From Crotophaga sulcirostris (Eukaryota > Chordata > Aves > Cuculiformes > Crotophagidae): a DNA stretch of 64,000 nucleotides. The first letter of the stretch is position 1; every line of letters begins with the position of its first letter. Made by a program: the position numbers and the translations under genes. Location of the stretch: NCBI GenBank assembly GCA_013397455.1, contig VYZB01000040.1:516334-580333 (forward strand), in the 5' to 3' direction. Below, in pieces: positions 25,501 to 37,445 of this stretch. The notes beneath the pieces were generated by a model. That model worked only from the letters and a program-made list of their open reading frames with translations. It was not told the DNA's origin and did no database searches.

Positions 25501-27722
25501 ATCCACTACTAAATATACGGAATGCTGTAGTCCATTTGGCTTTGGGTTTTATTTTCCAAGAGCTTCATTTTATTCCTTGATGTTGAGAAGTAGAATTTTG
25601 ATTTAAGGTCATTTTCCCTCTCATACCTATTTACTCACAATAGTCCCAATGGCATAGCTAATATGAGCTTTCTATCTGAAATAGATTTCATTACTTCATT
25701 TCGTGGGTGAAGGAAATAGAGGTTTAATACAGCCATTCATGATTTTCTACTTAGTTGTTTTGAAGTGTTGTGTAGGTAATAAAATTCTCTGTACCTGTTT
25801 ATCTGTATCAGCGTTCATTTTCTCGAGGTCAAGACTCAAAAGCCCTAACACTTTTGTAATCTATATTTCATTACTAGGGGTTGCTGAGAAAGTTTCTTGT
25901 TTACCTGGGTTTTTTTTAATCCTGTCTTCAATGATAAGGGGACTTTATGGGATATTATAGTTTACTTCTAACAATCTTAATCTAAATAGTGCAGTGTTTG
26001 GAGACTTCTTAGGGGCTTCCTACCTCTTGCAGTGTTTTACTTGTACATGGTCAACCCATTCTGCGGCAGATCCTTCCCAAGCACAGTGATCTCCAAGGAC
26101 TTCATGGGTTCACAATAGAGGTGCAATGGTCATACTCACTGTGTTCAATAAAAGGGTTGAAGAAGGTTTCCTTTGGCTGAGAAACCACGAATCCTTCTTG
26201 AGATACAACTCAGCTACAGGCAAGTGTTGCCCTTTGACCCTTTCCTCAGTGCACTAGGATCAATTAAATTCTGGCTTTGGGAAGTAATTTGTGCTGTTTG
26301 CTAGGTCACTGCAGTGATGAGAAAAGATTGAACTCCTCCATGGATGCTCTTCAAAACAGAAACATCCTGATGAAAGAATTATGCCCTGCTGCTCACAGAG
26401 GAGATCATCGGGGAAGAGAACTTCACCAGATCTTCCATCTCTCTTCTCTGCATGAGTGACCAAAATGAACAAAATTCATGGCTTAAAGAAACTTGGCACT
26501 ACCTCTTTGCCACCAAGGAGGGAAGCCAGGAGCTCCTTGATGTATTGTTTTCACCTCTGGTTGTACACCTAAAAGAGTTGAGGACATTAGAAAGCATTTA
26601 GATTACTTTTTCCCCATCTTCCCCGAAGAAGTGCATACACAAGGTGCAAGATCTATGGATGGACAGGAGTAGTTGCTAAGAGATAATTGCGATGTTAAGA
26701 GATGCTAACCTCATACATTACACATGGACTGATGCCTACTTAGGAAACATGTGCCCAAACTGACTGCTCTACTCTTAGCTGTGAGAGCACCTTTGATAAA
26801 ATACCAGGCATGGCTCAGCTGGTGAGCTGCTGTTCCCTTTCTAAGGTGGGAAATCTGTTGGGCTGCTTCTACGATTCTCTTGAAACTCCATAAAAAATAA
26901 CAGACAAGACTAATGGAGAAAAGTTCAAATAATAATTTATACATGCCTCTCATTAATCAGACCACAGAGACTTTTTGAAGAGTTGGTCCTGAAATGTAAT
27001 GTCAGAGAGACTGTCACGTCGTGGTGCATCAAGTCGAGAAGCAAAAGCTTTTAAATAAAGCCCTCTTAAGAGATCATAATCATGTCATGGTGGCCTAAGT
27101 AGTCCTTGTCTAGCAGCTAACAGTAATTTATCTGGAAGATGATCATGACTCACATTGATTATAGGATTCACAACTTTCAGGGATGTGAGCAATCACAGCG
27201 GATAAGGTACTGCAGCTACCAGACAGTATAAGTCTGGGGATTTTCTGTAGACCCTGAGTCATGCTTGGTTTTCACAAAATAATCTGTCCTTTGAGTTCTT
27301 TGTTGTGGCACTAGCTCTTGGGTGAGGAAGTTTTTGCCTTGTTTTTTCTTTTCCTTAAAATTTCCTTTCCTTCAACTGACCCTGAACTGGACTTCAGCAC
27401 AGATTCGTCCCTACTTGGCACTATTGCCAGGCACTTAAAACCCTGCAAGAGAACATTAAAATACATTGGAGTTGCTAGGCTTTACATGACATCCCTCTTT
27501 TACATTGGACTATGGACACCAAGGTGGCCACCAATTTCTGTGATTTTCTCCTGTTTTCAGACTATTGCAGAGCCTGAAGGATCCAGCTAAACTCCCTCAC
27601 TTCTCATATATGAAGACAGCAAAATCTTCACTGCTTTTCTTTCACCCCCTTCCTTCCTTGCATCCTTCTTACGACACTTGAGCTTAAATCAAATGCGCAG
27701 CTATAAGCAATGGCAAATTATT
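22536..27722. other. Unique intergenic DNA, no gene seen
   Basis: No gene or repeat family is recognised apart from a short TTTA array at 23134-23155. Frames reach at most 103 codons. The 26.0-27.3 kb stretch is somewhat GC-richer, with no readable domain. Confidence 0.6.
23134..23155. repeat. TTTA tetranucleotide microsatellite
   Basis: About five consecutive TTTA units on the plus strand. Confidence 0.9.
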
Positions 27723-27793
27723 AATAGAATCATAGAATCATTTGGCTGGAAAAGATCTTTGAGATCAAGTCCAACCGTACCTGCCCACTATAG
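27723..27793 (-). mobile_element. Minimal CR1 tail fragment, minus strand
   Basis: About 70 bp survive: ATAGAATCATAGAATCATTT (tail units), then GGCTGGAAAAGATCTTTGAG, ATCAAGTCCAACCGTACCTG and CCCACTATA. Only the 3' UTR is left, matching the type at 1-230 and 9001. Such very short insertions reflect early arrest of target-primed reverse transcription. Confidence 0.88.
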
Positions 27794-30700
27794 GACAAAC
27801 GATTATGTAGCAATGTATAAGAAATTATGAGGTTGCCTGAGAGATTATTTCAAATATCACTGGTTGATTCATGGCTAGTAAAATCAAATTTTGAGCGTAT
27901 TTTGAACTAGCACCAATGCTTTTAAATTTTAATAAAAAAAAAGGCAAACTCTTTCTGCATTGTTTCCTTGACCTCTCTCAATCTGGATCACTAAATATCT
28001 TTAAACATCCAATGGAATCTGAATAAGTCTGATGTTGTGCAATAATCCAAGATCAATCAACATAAATAAACCAGTTTATCCCAGATGAGGCCTGGAAAGA
28101 CATTTACCTGAAGAATGTGGAACATTTGCATTTCAAATGCGATGTTTTCCAAGGTTCTTTGGCTTGAGAATTTAAACCAAGAATTACTGACACCTAGCAT
28201 TATTTGAAGTAATTAAAAAGCCTATGAAAGGCAATATAAATAATCCCATACACTTTGACTCAACCACTTTTGTTTTTTTAAGTGTGCTTATTATCTTGGC
28301 ATAAAATGTAAATAAAACAAAACAAAAACTAAGTGAAGTTTACTTCTTTTTTTTTTCACTTTAACATAAACTCCCAGACTTCAATCTTCCTAGCATTTCT
28401 GCATGCACTTATCTGTAAACACATGAATAATCCTCTTTATTTCAGTAGCAACACTCATCTGCTTAAACTAAGCTTTAAAGACTTTCCATAGAAGCCATTT
28501 TTAAACACATTTCAAAAGTTTTGTTGTGAGCAATGTAATTTACGTTTATTTATAAGGGAATTGTATTGCTTCTCTCAGAGAGGAAGCTGGTTCTCTGTAC
28601 TCTAGAGAAAATAGTTAATGTACGTATTGATTTATTTATTTTAGAATGCTCTGTTGCCACCCAGCAAACCAGGAAAAATTTCAAAGTTGGCAGTTTCAAC
28701 CAGAAATCCAGAGAGAAAAGATGTGGAGATATTCCCAAACAGACATGGAATGCCAAAAAGAACTCAGCTAGTGGTGTTTTGGACCAGGGAAAAATCAGCT
28801 TAAGTCAGATTCAAAACAGGTTGCTGATCTGTTTCTCCAGTCTACTTTACAATGAAATGAAATCCAATCCCACACCGGGTAAAAGTGAGGTTTGTCCCAG
28901 TTAACAGCAATGAACTGAATAACGGAATCAGGTTCTGCACGAATGTGATTGCCCCTTTTCAGCAATATAAAGAAGGTACCTTCAAAGTATTAAACTATCA
29001 AACGATTTATAACATCATGCAAATTTATGTGAGATGGGGATTTGGCTCTTAAAATCATTCTAGCTTGCATGCAGTAAAATCACACGGTACATCCAAAGTT
29101 CAACACACTCTGACAGTGCATCCAAAGTGTCTACTTGATCTACGGGTTGAACCATTCACAGTCAGGGGACTGGGTCCATAAACCTGGACTAAATTAATTC
29201 AACTGAGATCACCTCCCTTTGCCTTTTTCATATGTTTTTACCTAAAGAGCTAGGATTTTAGCACAACAGTGGGACCTCTCTTGCATTATGACATTATGCA
29301 AGTAATTCCCATTCAAATAGCTTTGTAAGCACAAACAGCAATCAGAGGATCCCCAGGTGAATGTGATGCTGCCCTGCCAGGATCCACAACACTGAGGATT
29401 CCTGATCACGAGCAACAGACCAAAACAATGAAAAACATCCTTGCGTGAGATAGAAAACCAGTCAACCAGCTGAAAACTTTTCCCATTTCTCTTTCCTTAT
29501 ACCAGGAGATCTCCAAATGTGAGTGTCCCAAGAACTGCTTCCAGTACAGATAGCTTGGCAACGAATAATTTTGTTGGAGGTACCACATGCTCCTCACAAA
29601 GCTCCTCTTACAATGGTGCCCAGCTTCACCTTCCACTGGGATGTGGCTGTACAATGAGGGATGGGTGCTTTGAACAATGGTTTTCCACCGTTTTTTGTTT
29701 GCACACTCATATATTTGTTTCAAGGGATATGCACAACAATATGGGGAAAATTCAAGATGATTGATAGGAGACTGGCTTTTCTAAGTACTTGTCAAGGGTC
29801 CTGGAACTGTCAGCTAAAAAGTTCGATCCAAGAGAAATGTATGTTAACAACCTCACCTGTAGAGGTTTGTCCAATGACGGTAAGTTTTCTTCTTCATGTC
29901 AGTCTTCAATATAAAGGTCCAGAAAGTCACCTCTATTTCATAGGCTTGTTTTCCTAGCTATTAGGGCAATGGTCATACTTCAATTTCTTTTCTTTATTAA
30001 AAAATAAATAATTCCTAAATGCTTATTAATATGACAATTGAAGCCATATGGGCTTTCATGAGAAATATTTATTCACTTCCTCTCTCATTTTTTGGTTTTA
30101 ATAGAATAGAGAGAGATAAAAAGCTGGAGAGAAAAAAATTATATTCTCAAAAATTGCATGTGGTTAACATCAAAACATTTTAATTGAACTTCACATTACA
30201 AAAATCCAGATGGTACATGTTCTGTTCAAGCCTCAGGGGACTGCAACATGCTACCATGTTCAAGATACATCATCCCTTTACTCTTCTCTGCTGTACAGAG
30301 AACTTTCAGTTGAGATACCACAGGCTGACAAAAATCTGTATTTTAATACCCCTTGGGGATTCAGTGAGATTTCAGGGAGCTCTTGGGGGATTTGAGACTA
30401 TCATCCCTCCTTTCTTATGGACTGGATTTCTAAAATCACTGGTTTTCACTTTCTGGGATGATGCAAGGGAAGCAGTGGAAGCAAAGCAGATGTGTGAACT
30501 TCAGCTGGAATGAATCAGTTCCATAAACACATCTCATGCGGAACTGGCCTCAGATTTACAGCAGCTCAGGACCTAGCCACTGAGATGGTCAAGTAGTTGT
30601 GTATTCACACTAGTTCTGTTTCAGACTTTCACCTTTAAAACATAATTTTATAGACCTATTGCATCTTGGTATCACCCTGCTCCCAGTACCACACGTTGGT

Positions 30701-33700
30701 GCACCCAAACGTAAATCTGCCTCTCTACTCTCTGGTTGTGATGAAGCACACCAGTGCGCCTGGTGCTGTGACATCACATTTTTTCTGGATGCCAGCAGTG
30801 ACCTCCCAAGCAAAGAATGACCTACTAGACCTGCCATGGCTTGTGCAGACGTGCACTACTTTAGTTGAAGTTTATATGGCAAAACTGGTAACAATTCATT
30901 TACATTAGGTAGTAGTTCCACTTACATGAACATCACTGCCTTTGTTTCAGAGATTATTCTCAAATTAAATCAAATCTGGATGTGCTGGAATTTCAGGTGG
31001 CCCCAAACACTCCTCAGGAGACAACTATCTCCCAGAGATTTCCTTATCTGCTCCTTAAACACAAATTTTTATGCCCTGAGACAAAAGACAGGCCATAAAA
31101 TGCAAGTTCCTGACTCCCTGGGAGGAGAATGGAAGTAGGCAAAAGGTTTGTGATCCCAAACTAATTGGAATAGTATTCAGTGTATTCCTGTCATTTTGCC
31201 TTTGCCTATGATCAACAACCTTCTGCAAGTTTTAATATTGGTCTACATATAAGACAAACTCCAAGTGCAAGGTTTGGTTCATGTGAACAACATCGGCACC
31301 AGATACACTTTGCTTTTGTAGCTGCCAGCTTGTGTAAGAAGGATCAGAATAATTTAACAAGTGACTGAAAGTGTTGCAACAGCATCGGAATTGGCAGCTT
31401 GATGTACAGAGAGTGATAGGGGGACATTTTAAGTTCCAAATACATTAAGCTCATTAGTTTAGGAGAAAGTTTTATGGTCACAGATCCATATGGAAAAAAA
31501 AAAAAAGTGAAAATTAAAAAATAACCTGAGACTAAGTCCATTTGTTTTTGACCTTCATCAAGATGAAATTACTGCAAAGATCTACCAAGAAACACGCAAT
31601 CATGGTTCTTGGTTTTTACCTCAATGGTATTGAAAGAATCATTCTAAACAAAGCATCTAATAAAATTTAATGCTGCTGCCCTAGCTTGAGCAATATACAA
31701 GAAGAGCAGGTTGAGAGCCTGTACTTTGTCCTTACAGGCTGCTGCTTCCATTAGTTTTAAGGACCTTTCACCTTTGCCTTCTCAATATTTAAATCTTCCA
31801 CTCTTCTTGCTTGACATCGCCCACTTATCAACAGTCCAATAAGCAGAGCAGTGAGCTGGGGCAAAGCCCTCTCCTGTGCTTCTGCATACATCCTGCAGTG
31901 TTGGGATGAGAATATAAAGCACAAAAAAATCAAAGATAAAAAGAAGATGTTGCAAAGGAAAGAAGGGAGAAGAATGGCCTCAGGAGAAGGAAAGTATTTT
32001 GTTTTCCGTCTTTTAGAAAAAACTGGGAAGGAAAGAGAAGAGGGTGGCTAAAGAAGGTTCCAGGTCCTCACTGGGACTTATTGATGTAGGATTCTATGCA
32101 GATACTATTTCTTGTCAAAAAGGACTGGCTGTGATGACAGCAATCCAGTATGGGAGATGTTTGGGATAGCTGGACTGAGAGGGGAAGCTGGGACAGAGGA
32201 ACTTGAATGTCACACCTTTTAATGTCAGAAGATGGATTAGATAAATGATGTCAAATTTAAAAAAATAAATGTTAAATCATGTTAAAATATGTTAATATTA
32301 AAATATTAAATATTAAAATATTAAAATAAAGGTCTGATCATAATCATGATTGTAAGGTGACAGAGCTGCCATGGCTTTACAAACTGGCATTCTTCATCCA
32401 AACCATCATCCTGGTCCCTTTGTACAAGACAAATGTACAGCATATTGATTTAGCTTTGCTCACAGGGAAAGAGGGTTAACTCGAGTCACATTATTCCACA
32501 TGGCACATGGCAAATGACTGCAGCTCAGTGAAGCACAGTAACCCATGATAAACCACTCTCTGTTCTCGGACATGTGCTGGGCCATGCAATAATGGTCTGA
32601 GTCCTCATCACTGAGCCACTTAGAGCTGAGCAGGGAAAAGCACAAGAGGCAGAAACGGATGTTCTTAAAGTGGAAAGGAAAGAGATGGATTAAGTAACGT
32701 CACAACTTTTTCCAGTGCTCAGTCTTGAAAACCTGCAAGTGCCGTTAAGACCAGTTTAATTCTCAGAGTAAACCCACAGAGACCACTGCCATTCCCAGCA
32801 TTTGATCACAACAGTTTGCTTTGCGTTGCAGGGATTTTAGGATTCTAAGATTCCCGTGGGCCTCGGAACAAGCTGTTGGTTAGCCACATGGAGATACATG
32901 ATATTTGCTTAAGACTTTGCTAATACTAGTACCCTACTCTGTTAGCTGGTTTTCTGCTACACCTGACTCTCCTGTATGATCTGGGAGCTGTCAAAGGGTT
33001 TTCTACTTACTTATGTTAGTGTTATCTTGGATAAACTATTGATATTTGCCTGATTGTTGTGCATCAGTAATCACCTTATCTGTTCAAGTATCAGCTTTAC
33101 AATCCGGTACCAATAGGTGGATCAAGACACTTAACCCACACACAGCTCATGCCCTATGGGTTGTTGACATCCACGTCAGAGTGTTAGAGTTAAAATTTAC
33201 ACACTAGAAAAGAGCACCCCTCACAGTTCATTTAAAAAGAAAAAGACACCAAAGAAACCACAAAGGATAAAATTGCACATCTTTATAAGCTTAACATTTA
33301 TCATCCTGTTTGTTTTCCCTTCTCTATCCTGTTTTTCCCATCTGGTTTGCTACCACTATTTATGTCATTTTAACAACCACCCTCCACCCTCTCTGCACTG
33401 CATAGATTTTCAAACTCAAAATAAAAACAAACCCCCACTGTAAAGCACACAGAAAATTGTCCCAGCAGTCCCAGGACTCCCCAAGCCAAGGAGCACTCTG
33501 TCAAAAGGCAGGCACCATATGGAGCATCTTTATTGCTCTCAGTGCTGCAGTCTCAGCAGTCTTTCCTGCTGTCGCCAAAAGGATGGGGGCTTGGAAAATG
33601 TGAGCTGTTCCCATATTTATTGTCCCTCTACATAAATGCACACCCATGTGTAGGTTCAAGTCTAAATGCATGCTTTAGGTGAGGGTAACAGCAGCAGCAG

Positions 33701-34752
33701 GACTGCAGAGGAGCCACTACCAGGACAAGGCATTCTGCTCAGATAATCAGAATGAAAGGCTTGATTGGTAACACTGCAAGGCAGGCTGCTTATTTGGTAC
33801 AAACTGCCTGATGAGTGAAAGCCAAAAATATCCCAGTTATTAATAATAATGAATCACAGCGAGAAAAGTGAGAGGGCACAGGCTTCTCAGCGATTTGCAC
33901 GAGTTGCACTTGCTACCAGTGAGGAAGAAATTAGCAGAAAGTTAGGGGAAACAGGAAAAGGAAAGGGAGAGACAGACACCGCAAATGGATTTTAAAGGCT
34001 TTAACTGAGGGACTGGTGCCATAATGAGCTTTGTTTCCCTGGGTCTGACCAGTCAGCTGGACTAGAGCATATCTGTGACATAATTAGTTGCATCATCATC
34101 TTTATTTTCCTCCCACTTTGTTGCCAAAACACTGCTAAGTCCTGAGGCCAGGCCTTCTTAGTCAAAGTGTTGGATTTTCTGCATGGTCTGAGCTGAGCAC
34201 GTGTGAGCCTGGCTGGCACACTTATTTCCAAGAGCTGAAGGAACTGCTCAAGGGACCTGCAGAAGCTACAGGGACCCAAACTCAGCCCTAGAAGATGAAA
34301 GGATGCCACTGAAACTGTAGAAGAAACCAGAGGACACACAGGCATCCAGGGGCTGCGAGACACCTGAAGTCCCCTGGCCAAAGGACAAGTGAGGGGTCAG
34401 GATTTGCTGTGGGTCCCTGTGTCACACAGAAGATGATGGGAATCCAGCTTCCCTCCCCCTCCACCGCCACCTTGCCCCCGTTCACTGGCTTTTTTCACTG
34501 TGAAAGTCATTTAAAAAGAAGGAAGTTCATCTTGCCCTTCTCCACAGGGCTGTCCTGAGTCTAAAATCCGTCAGTGAGGTCAAGGCACTTGGGGTCAGGC
34601 CCATGCGGTGCCTGGGGAGCTGTGTCTGACTGCAAGTGACAGGAATGAGCAGCCTGCTGTGCTTTTAACCCATATAAGCACGTACACAAACACTTGTGGA
34701 GATCATTGGCTCATAAAAAGAAATTAATCTAAATCACAAGCAACGGCGAATT
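27794..34752. other. Unique intergenic DNA, no gene seen
   Basis: No repeat family is recognised apart from an AT-rich imperfect repeat at 32255-32330. The longest open frame of the whole window (126 codons, minus, 34001-34381) lies here. Its translation (MARGLQVSRSPW start) has no recognisable domain, and its length is unremarkable for a locally GC-richer stretch. Confidence 0.6.
32255..32330. repeat. AT-rich imperfect TTAAAATA repeat
   Basis: The block is a run of GTTAAA, TTAATATTAAAATATTAAA and TATTAAAATA units. It is a low-complexity, easily melted segment without a fixed period. Confidence 0.85.
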
Positions 34753-34905
34753 TGGAGTAGCCAACCCTGGAGGTGTTTAAGGGGAAATTGGCTCAGGCAC
34801 TCAGTGCCATGGTTTAGATGATGGGTTGGTGTTAGTTCTGGGTTCTAGGTTGGACTCGATGATCTCAAAGGTCCTTTCCAACCTTGTGATACTGTGATAC
34901 TGTGA
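34753..34905 (+). mobile_element. CR1 LINE 3' tail fragment, GTGATACT type
   Basis: About 150 bp: the ORF2 end (AACCCTGGAGGTGTTTAAGG, then CACTCAGTGCCATGGTTTAG with the ORF2 stop), the 3' UTR (GATGGGTTGGTGTTAGTTCT; GGTTGGACTCGATGATCTC) and the tail TTGTGATACTGTGATACTGT ending at 34905. It is the same subfamily as 37148 and 45252. Confidence 0.93.
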
Positions 34906-37147
34906 ATTTCCCACTACCCAGACTTTCTCCTACTGAGTAACGTCAGACACTCCTGCAAAGTGGCTGTTTCCCAGAAAGTCCTCCTGAGATTTTGCCAAAC
35001 TCAGCCCCTTCCTGAGACAATACAAAGTGATATTCAGCTTTCTGAAATGTGCCTTTGTGGGCATGGACTTAAGAGATGAAATAAGAAATGCAGTCCTGAG
35101 TGCCACACGTGCACAGAGTAAGGGTTTCCAAAGCATCTGGAAAGTGCTATTCATAAAAAGTGCAAGAGATCTGCCAGATCAAGCTATGCCACTTGTGTCA
35201 TCATACCATGACTTAGATGGAAATCATCATCTGGAGTCTGTGTGGTGACTTTTGTGCAATAAAAGTAAAGCCTGTATCTGAGACATTTTCGTTCTTTGCA
35301 AATTTATCTTCAGTGCAGAGTAGGAAGTTACAGACTTTAACATCCAGTTCTTAATAGACCAGAGACACCAGATGTGCTTTGGCCAGCAGTGGATAATCTA
35401 AAGGAGACCAGTGACTGGTAACATTTGGGCAATTCATGTTAGAAAGGATAAAAACACAAAATCTTTAAACAGGCAGGTTCCTCACTGTTGGCCTTTAAGA
35501 ATGTCCCAGCGATGCCTCAGGAGCACAGGCTTGAAAGGACAAAAGTATCATCATGATCAAAGGTGGGAACTTTTCCTTTTTCCCATTTCAATCAGTAAGA
35601 AGAAAAAGAAGAGAAAAAGAACATGACCCACACACACACCAGTTCTTGAGAGGTTTTGCCAAGTTTTAAGGACTTTAAAACTGGAGTGGAACCTATTTTG
35701 CTATCCTAGTAGAGTAGGTGGGCTAACTCTCTCCTCTATATCCTGGCCTTAGTAGACAGCAATACACAATGTTCTTCTCTGGTTTAGCCATTATCTAAGC
35801 AAAGACTACATTTTTGCAGGGTTTTTATGCCTCAATCAAAGCCAACTTTTGTCGCTACATCACTCTGCACTTGTCAGTATAATAAAAATAACTAATGGTC
35901 CAACTCATCTAACACTGAAGTCAGAGGAAGAACAAGGGAGAAAATTAGATAAAAGACATGAGATATTCCATCTCAGAGTGGTGTTTTATTAGCCTTTGTT
36001 CTCATGGTGCATCTAAATCCTCACGCGTGAGACCTATGATTACACCCAGTGGGGAAATGCAGATTTATGTTAACATGGAAGAAGAAGACCAAGTTATAAT
36101 TTGTATCATGTGGCATAACTACATCAAATAAATGCACACTGTAAAGGACAGTAGGATCTGATCACTTGTTAAAAAGTCTTTACATTGCTACTTTTTAAAA
36201 CCAAGGAGAGATCCATTATTAATGGAGAATAAAGACAAGATCTGAGCAGCTGGTGCATACATAAGCCATTCTGAAATCGTTTCCTAAAACAGGTGAGATG
36301 AATTATCCTTTGGAAGCTGATTTTAGGAACGTTTTTTTAAACCCAAATGTAACACAGGACAGTCATGTGAGCACTCGGGCCACCCACATTCATTCTTGGA
36401 AGCTTAATGCTTGGATTTTTGTGAACGTTAAAAATTGGAGAGGAATCTAAAGTGAATATCATTGAACGGGCATATAAAGTAAGCAGCATTGCAAATTCAC
36501 AGCTGCAGGCAGTCAAGATGTAATTTGTGCTAGCATCCAATTAGGAGCCACCATCCAGCTAGAGCATGAACAGCATAATTTCTCTGACAGTCAGCTGCCT
36601 GTCTGCAACCTGTTGTGATCGATGAAGGCAGTCAGTAATGCTCTCTCATCAAAAAGAGGACAATCTTAATGAAGTGCATAGAAAAAAACCCACAACTTTT
36701 CTAGCTCTCTTTATGTTGGAAATTAGCACTAGCTGATTTGAGAAGAATAAGGTTTATCTCACCTGACAGCCTGTAATAACACCTCCATGGCTTACTGTCA
36801 GTCTGCTCCACCAGTAAAGGTGTTGTCTTGAACTCTTTACAGGAGAGTGAGCTTCCAAAAGGAATTTCCACCCACAAGTCTGAGGTGCCTATATCAGGAT
36901 GGCTTATCTTCTGACAGCCTAGAAGAGCATCTTAGCTGCAAGACCTGTTTTCTATGCAGATAGAATAAGGTGAGATGAAACTCACTCCAAAGCAAGACAG
37001 AAGCTTCTTGTTAAAGTAGCACTCGTCTCCTTACACTGCAAAAGTGCTCCAGCTTCAGCATTGCCGAAAAATGACATCAACGACATTTTTCAGGTCGATC
37101 TTAACTCTGCCAGTTGTATCTGAAGAGCACTCCACCCCAAGGTATTA
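34906..37147. other. Unique intergenic DNA with one candidate regulatory patch
   Basis: No gene is recognised. A short AAGAAGAAAAAGAAG tract lies at about 35596-35621, followed by about six CA dinucleotides near 35628-35639. The segment 36480-36660 is listed separately as a candidate conserved element. Confidence 0.6.
36480..36660. promoter_or_regulatory. Candidate conserved non-coding element (motif-based guess)
   Basis: Non-repetitive sequence with two CAGCTG E-boxes (36500-36505 and 36592-36597), a CCAATTAGG homeodomain-type site (36538-36546) and a retained CpG in TGATCGATGAA. The arrangement resembles developmental enhancers, but no conservation could be tested. Confidence 0.15.
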
Positions 37148-37236
37148 GGGTTGGTGTTAGTGTTGGGCTATAGGTTGGACTCGATGATCTCAGAGGTCCT
37201 TTCCAACCTTGTAATACTGTGATACTGTGGTTCTCC
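37148..37236 (+). mobile_element. CR1 LINE tail fragment, GTGATACT type
   Basis: About 90 bp of 3' UTR only: GGGTTGGTGTTAGTGTTGGG, then AGGTTGGACTCGATGATCTC, TTTCCAACCTTGTAATACTG and a tail unit GATACTGTGGTTCT. It points toward the opposite-strand CR1 40 bp downstream. Confidence 0.9.
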
Positions 37237-37276
37237 TTTAAGTAGTACATTGCAACACATTGTAGCACAACCATAA

Positions 37277-37445
37277 ATCATAGAATTATAGAATTGTAGA
37301 ATCATAGAATTACCTGAGTTGGAGGGGATCACAAGGATCATCGAGTCCAACTCCTGTCCCTGCACAGGACAATCCCAACATTCACACCATGTGCCTGAGG
37401 GCATTGTCCAAATGTTTCTTGAATTCCTTAGGTCTTCAACCACCT
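37277..37445 (-). mobile_element. CR1 LINE 3' fragment, minus strand, GGGTCCCTTCCAACTC group
   Basis: The plus strand shows three or four degenerate tail units (ATCATAGAATTATAGAATTG), then ACCTGAGTTGGAGGGGATCA, AGGATCATCGAGTCCAACTC, CTGTCCCTGCACAGGACAAT and TGTGCCTGAGGGCATTGTCC, reaching ORF2-derived sequence before similarity fades at about 37445. The same subfamily is found in plus orientation at 47637 and 55668. Confidence 0.9.

Noticed and set aside
28566..28904. 112-codon plus-strand frame
   Set aside because: No recognisable motif; AT-rich surroundings and no transcriptional signals.
30184..30513. 109-codon plus-strand frame with a hydrophobic stretch
   Set aside because: No family recognised; the hydrophobic residues follow from T-rich sequence.
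34001..34381. 126-codon minus-strand frame, the longest in the window
   Set aside because: No domain, signal or family similarity can be recognised, and a frame this long is expected by chance in 64 kb with GC-richer patches. No splice or promoter context supports it.
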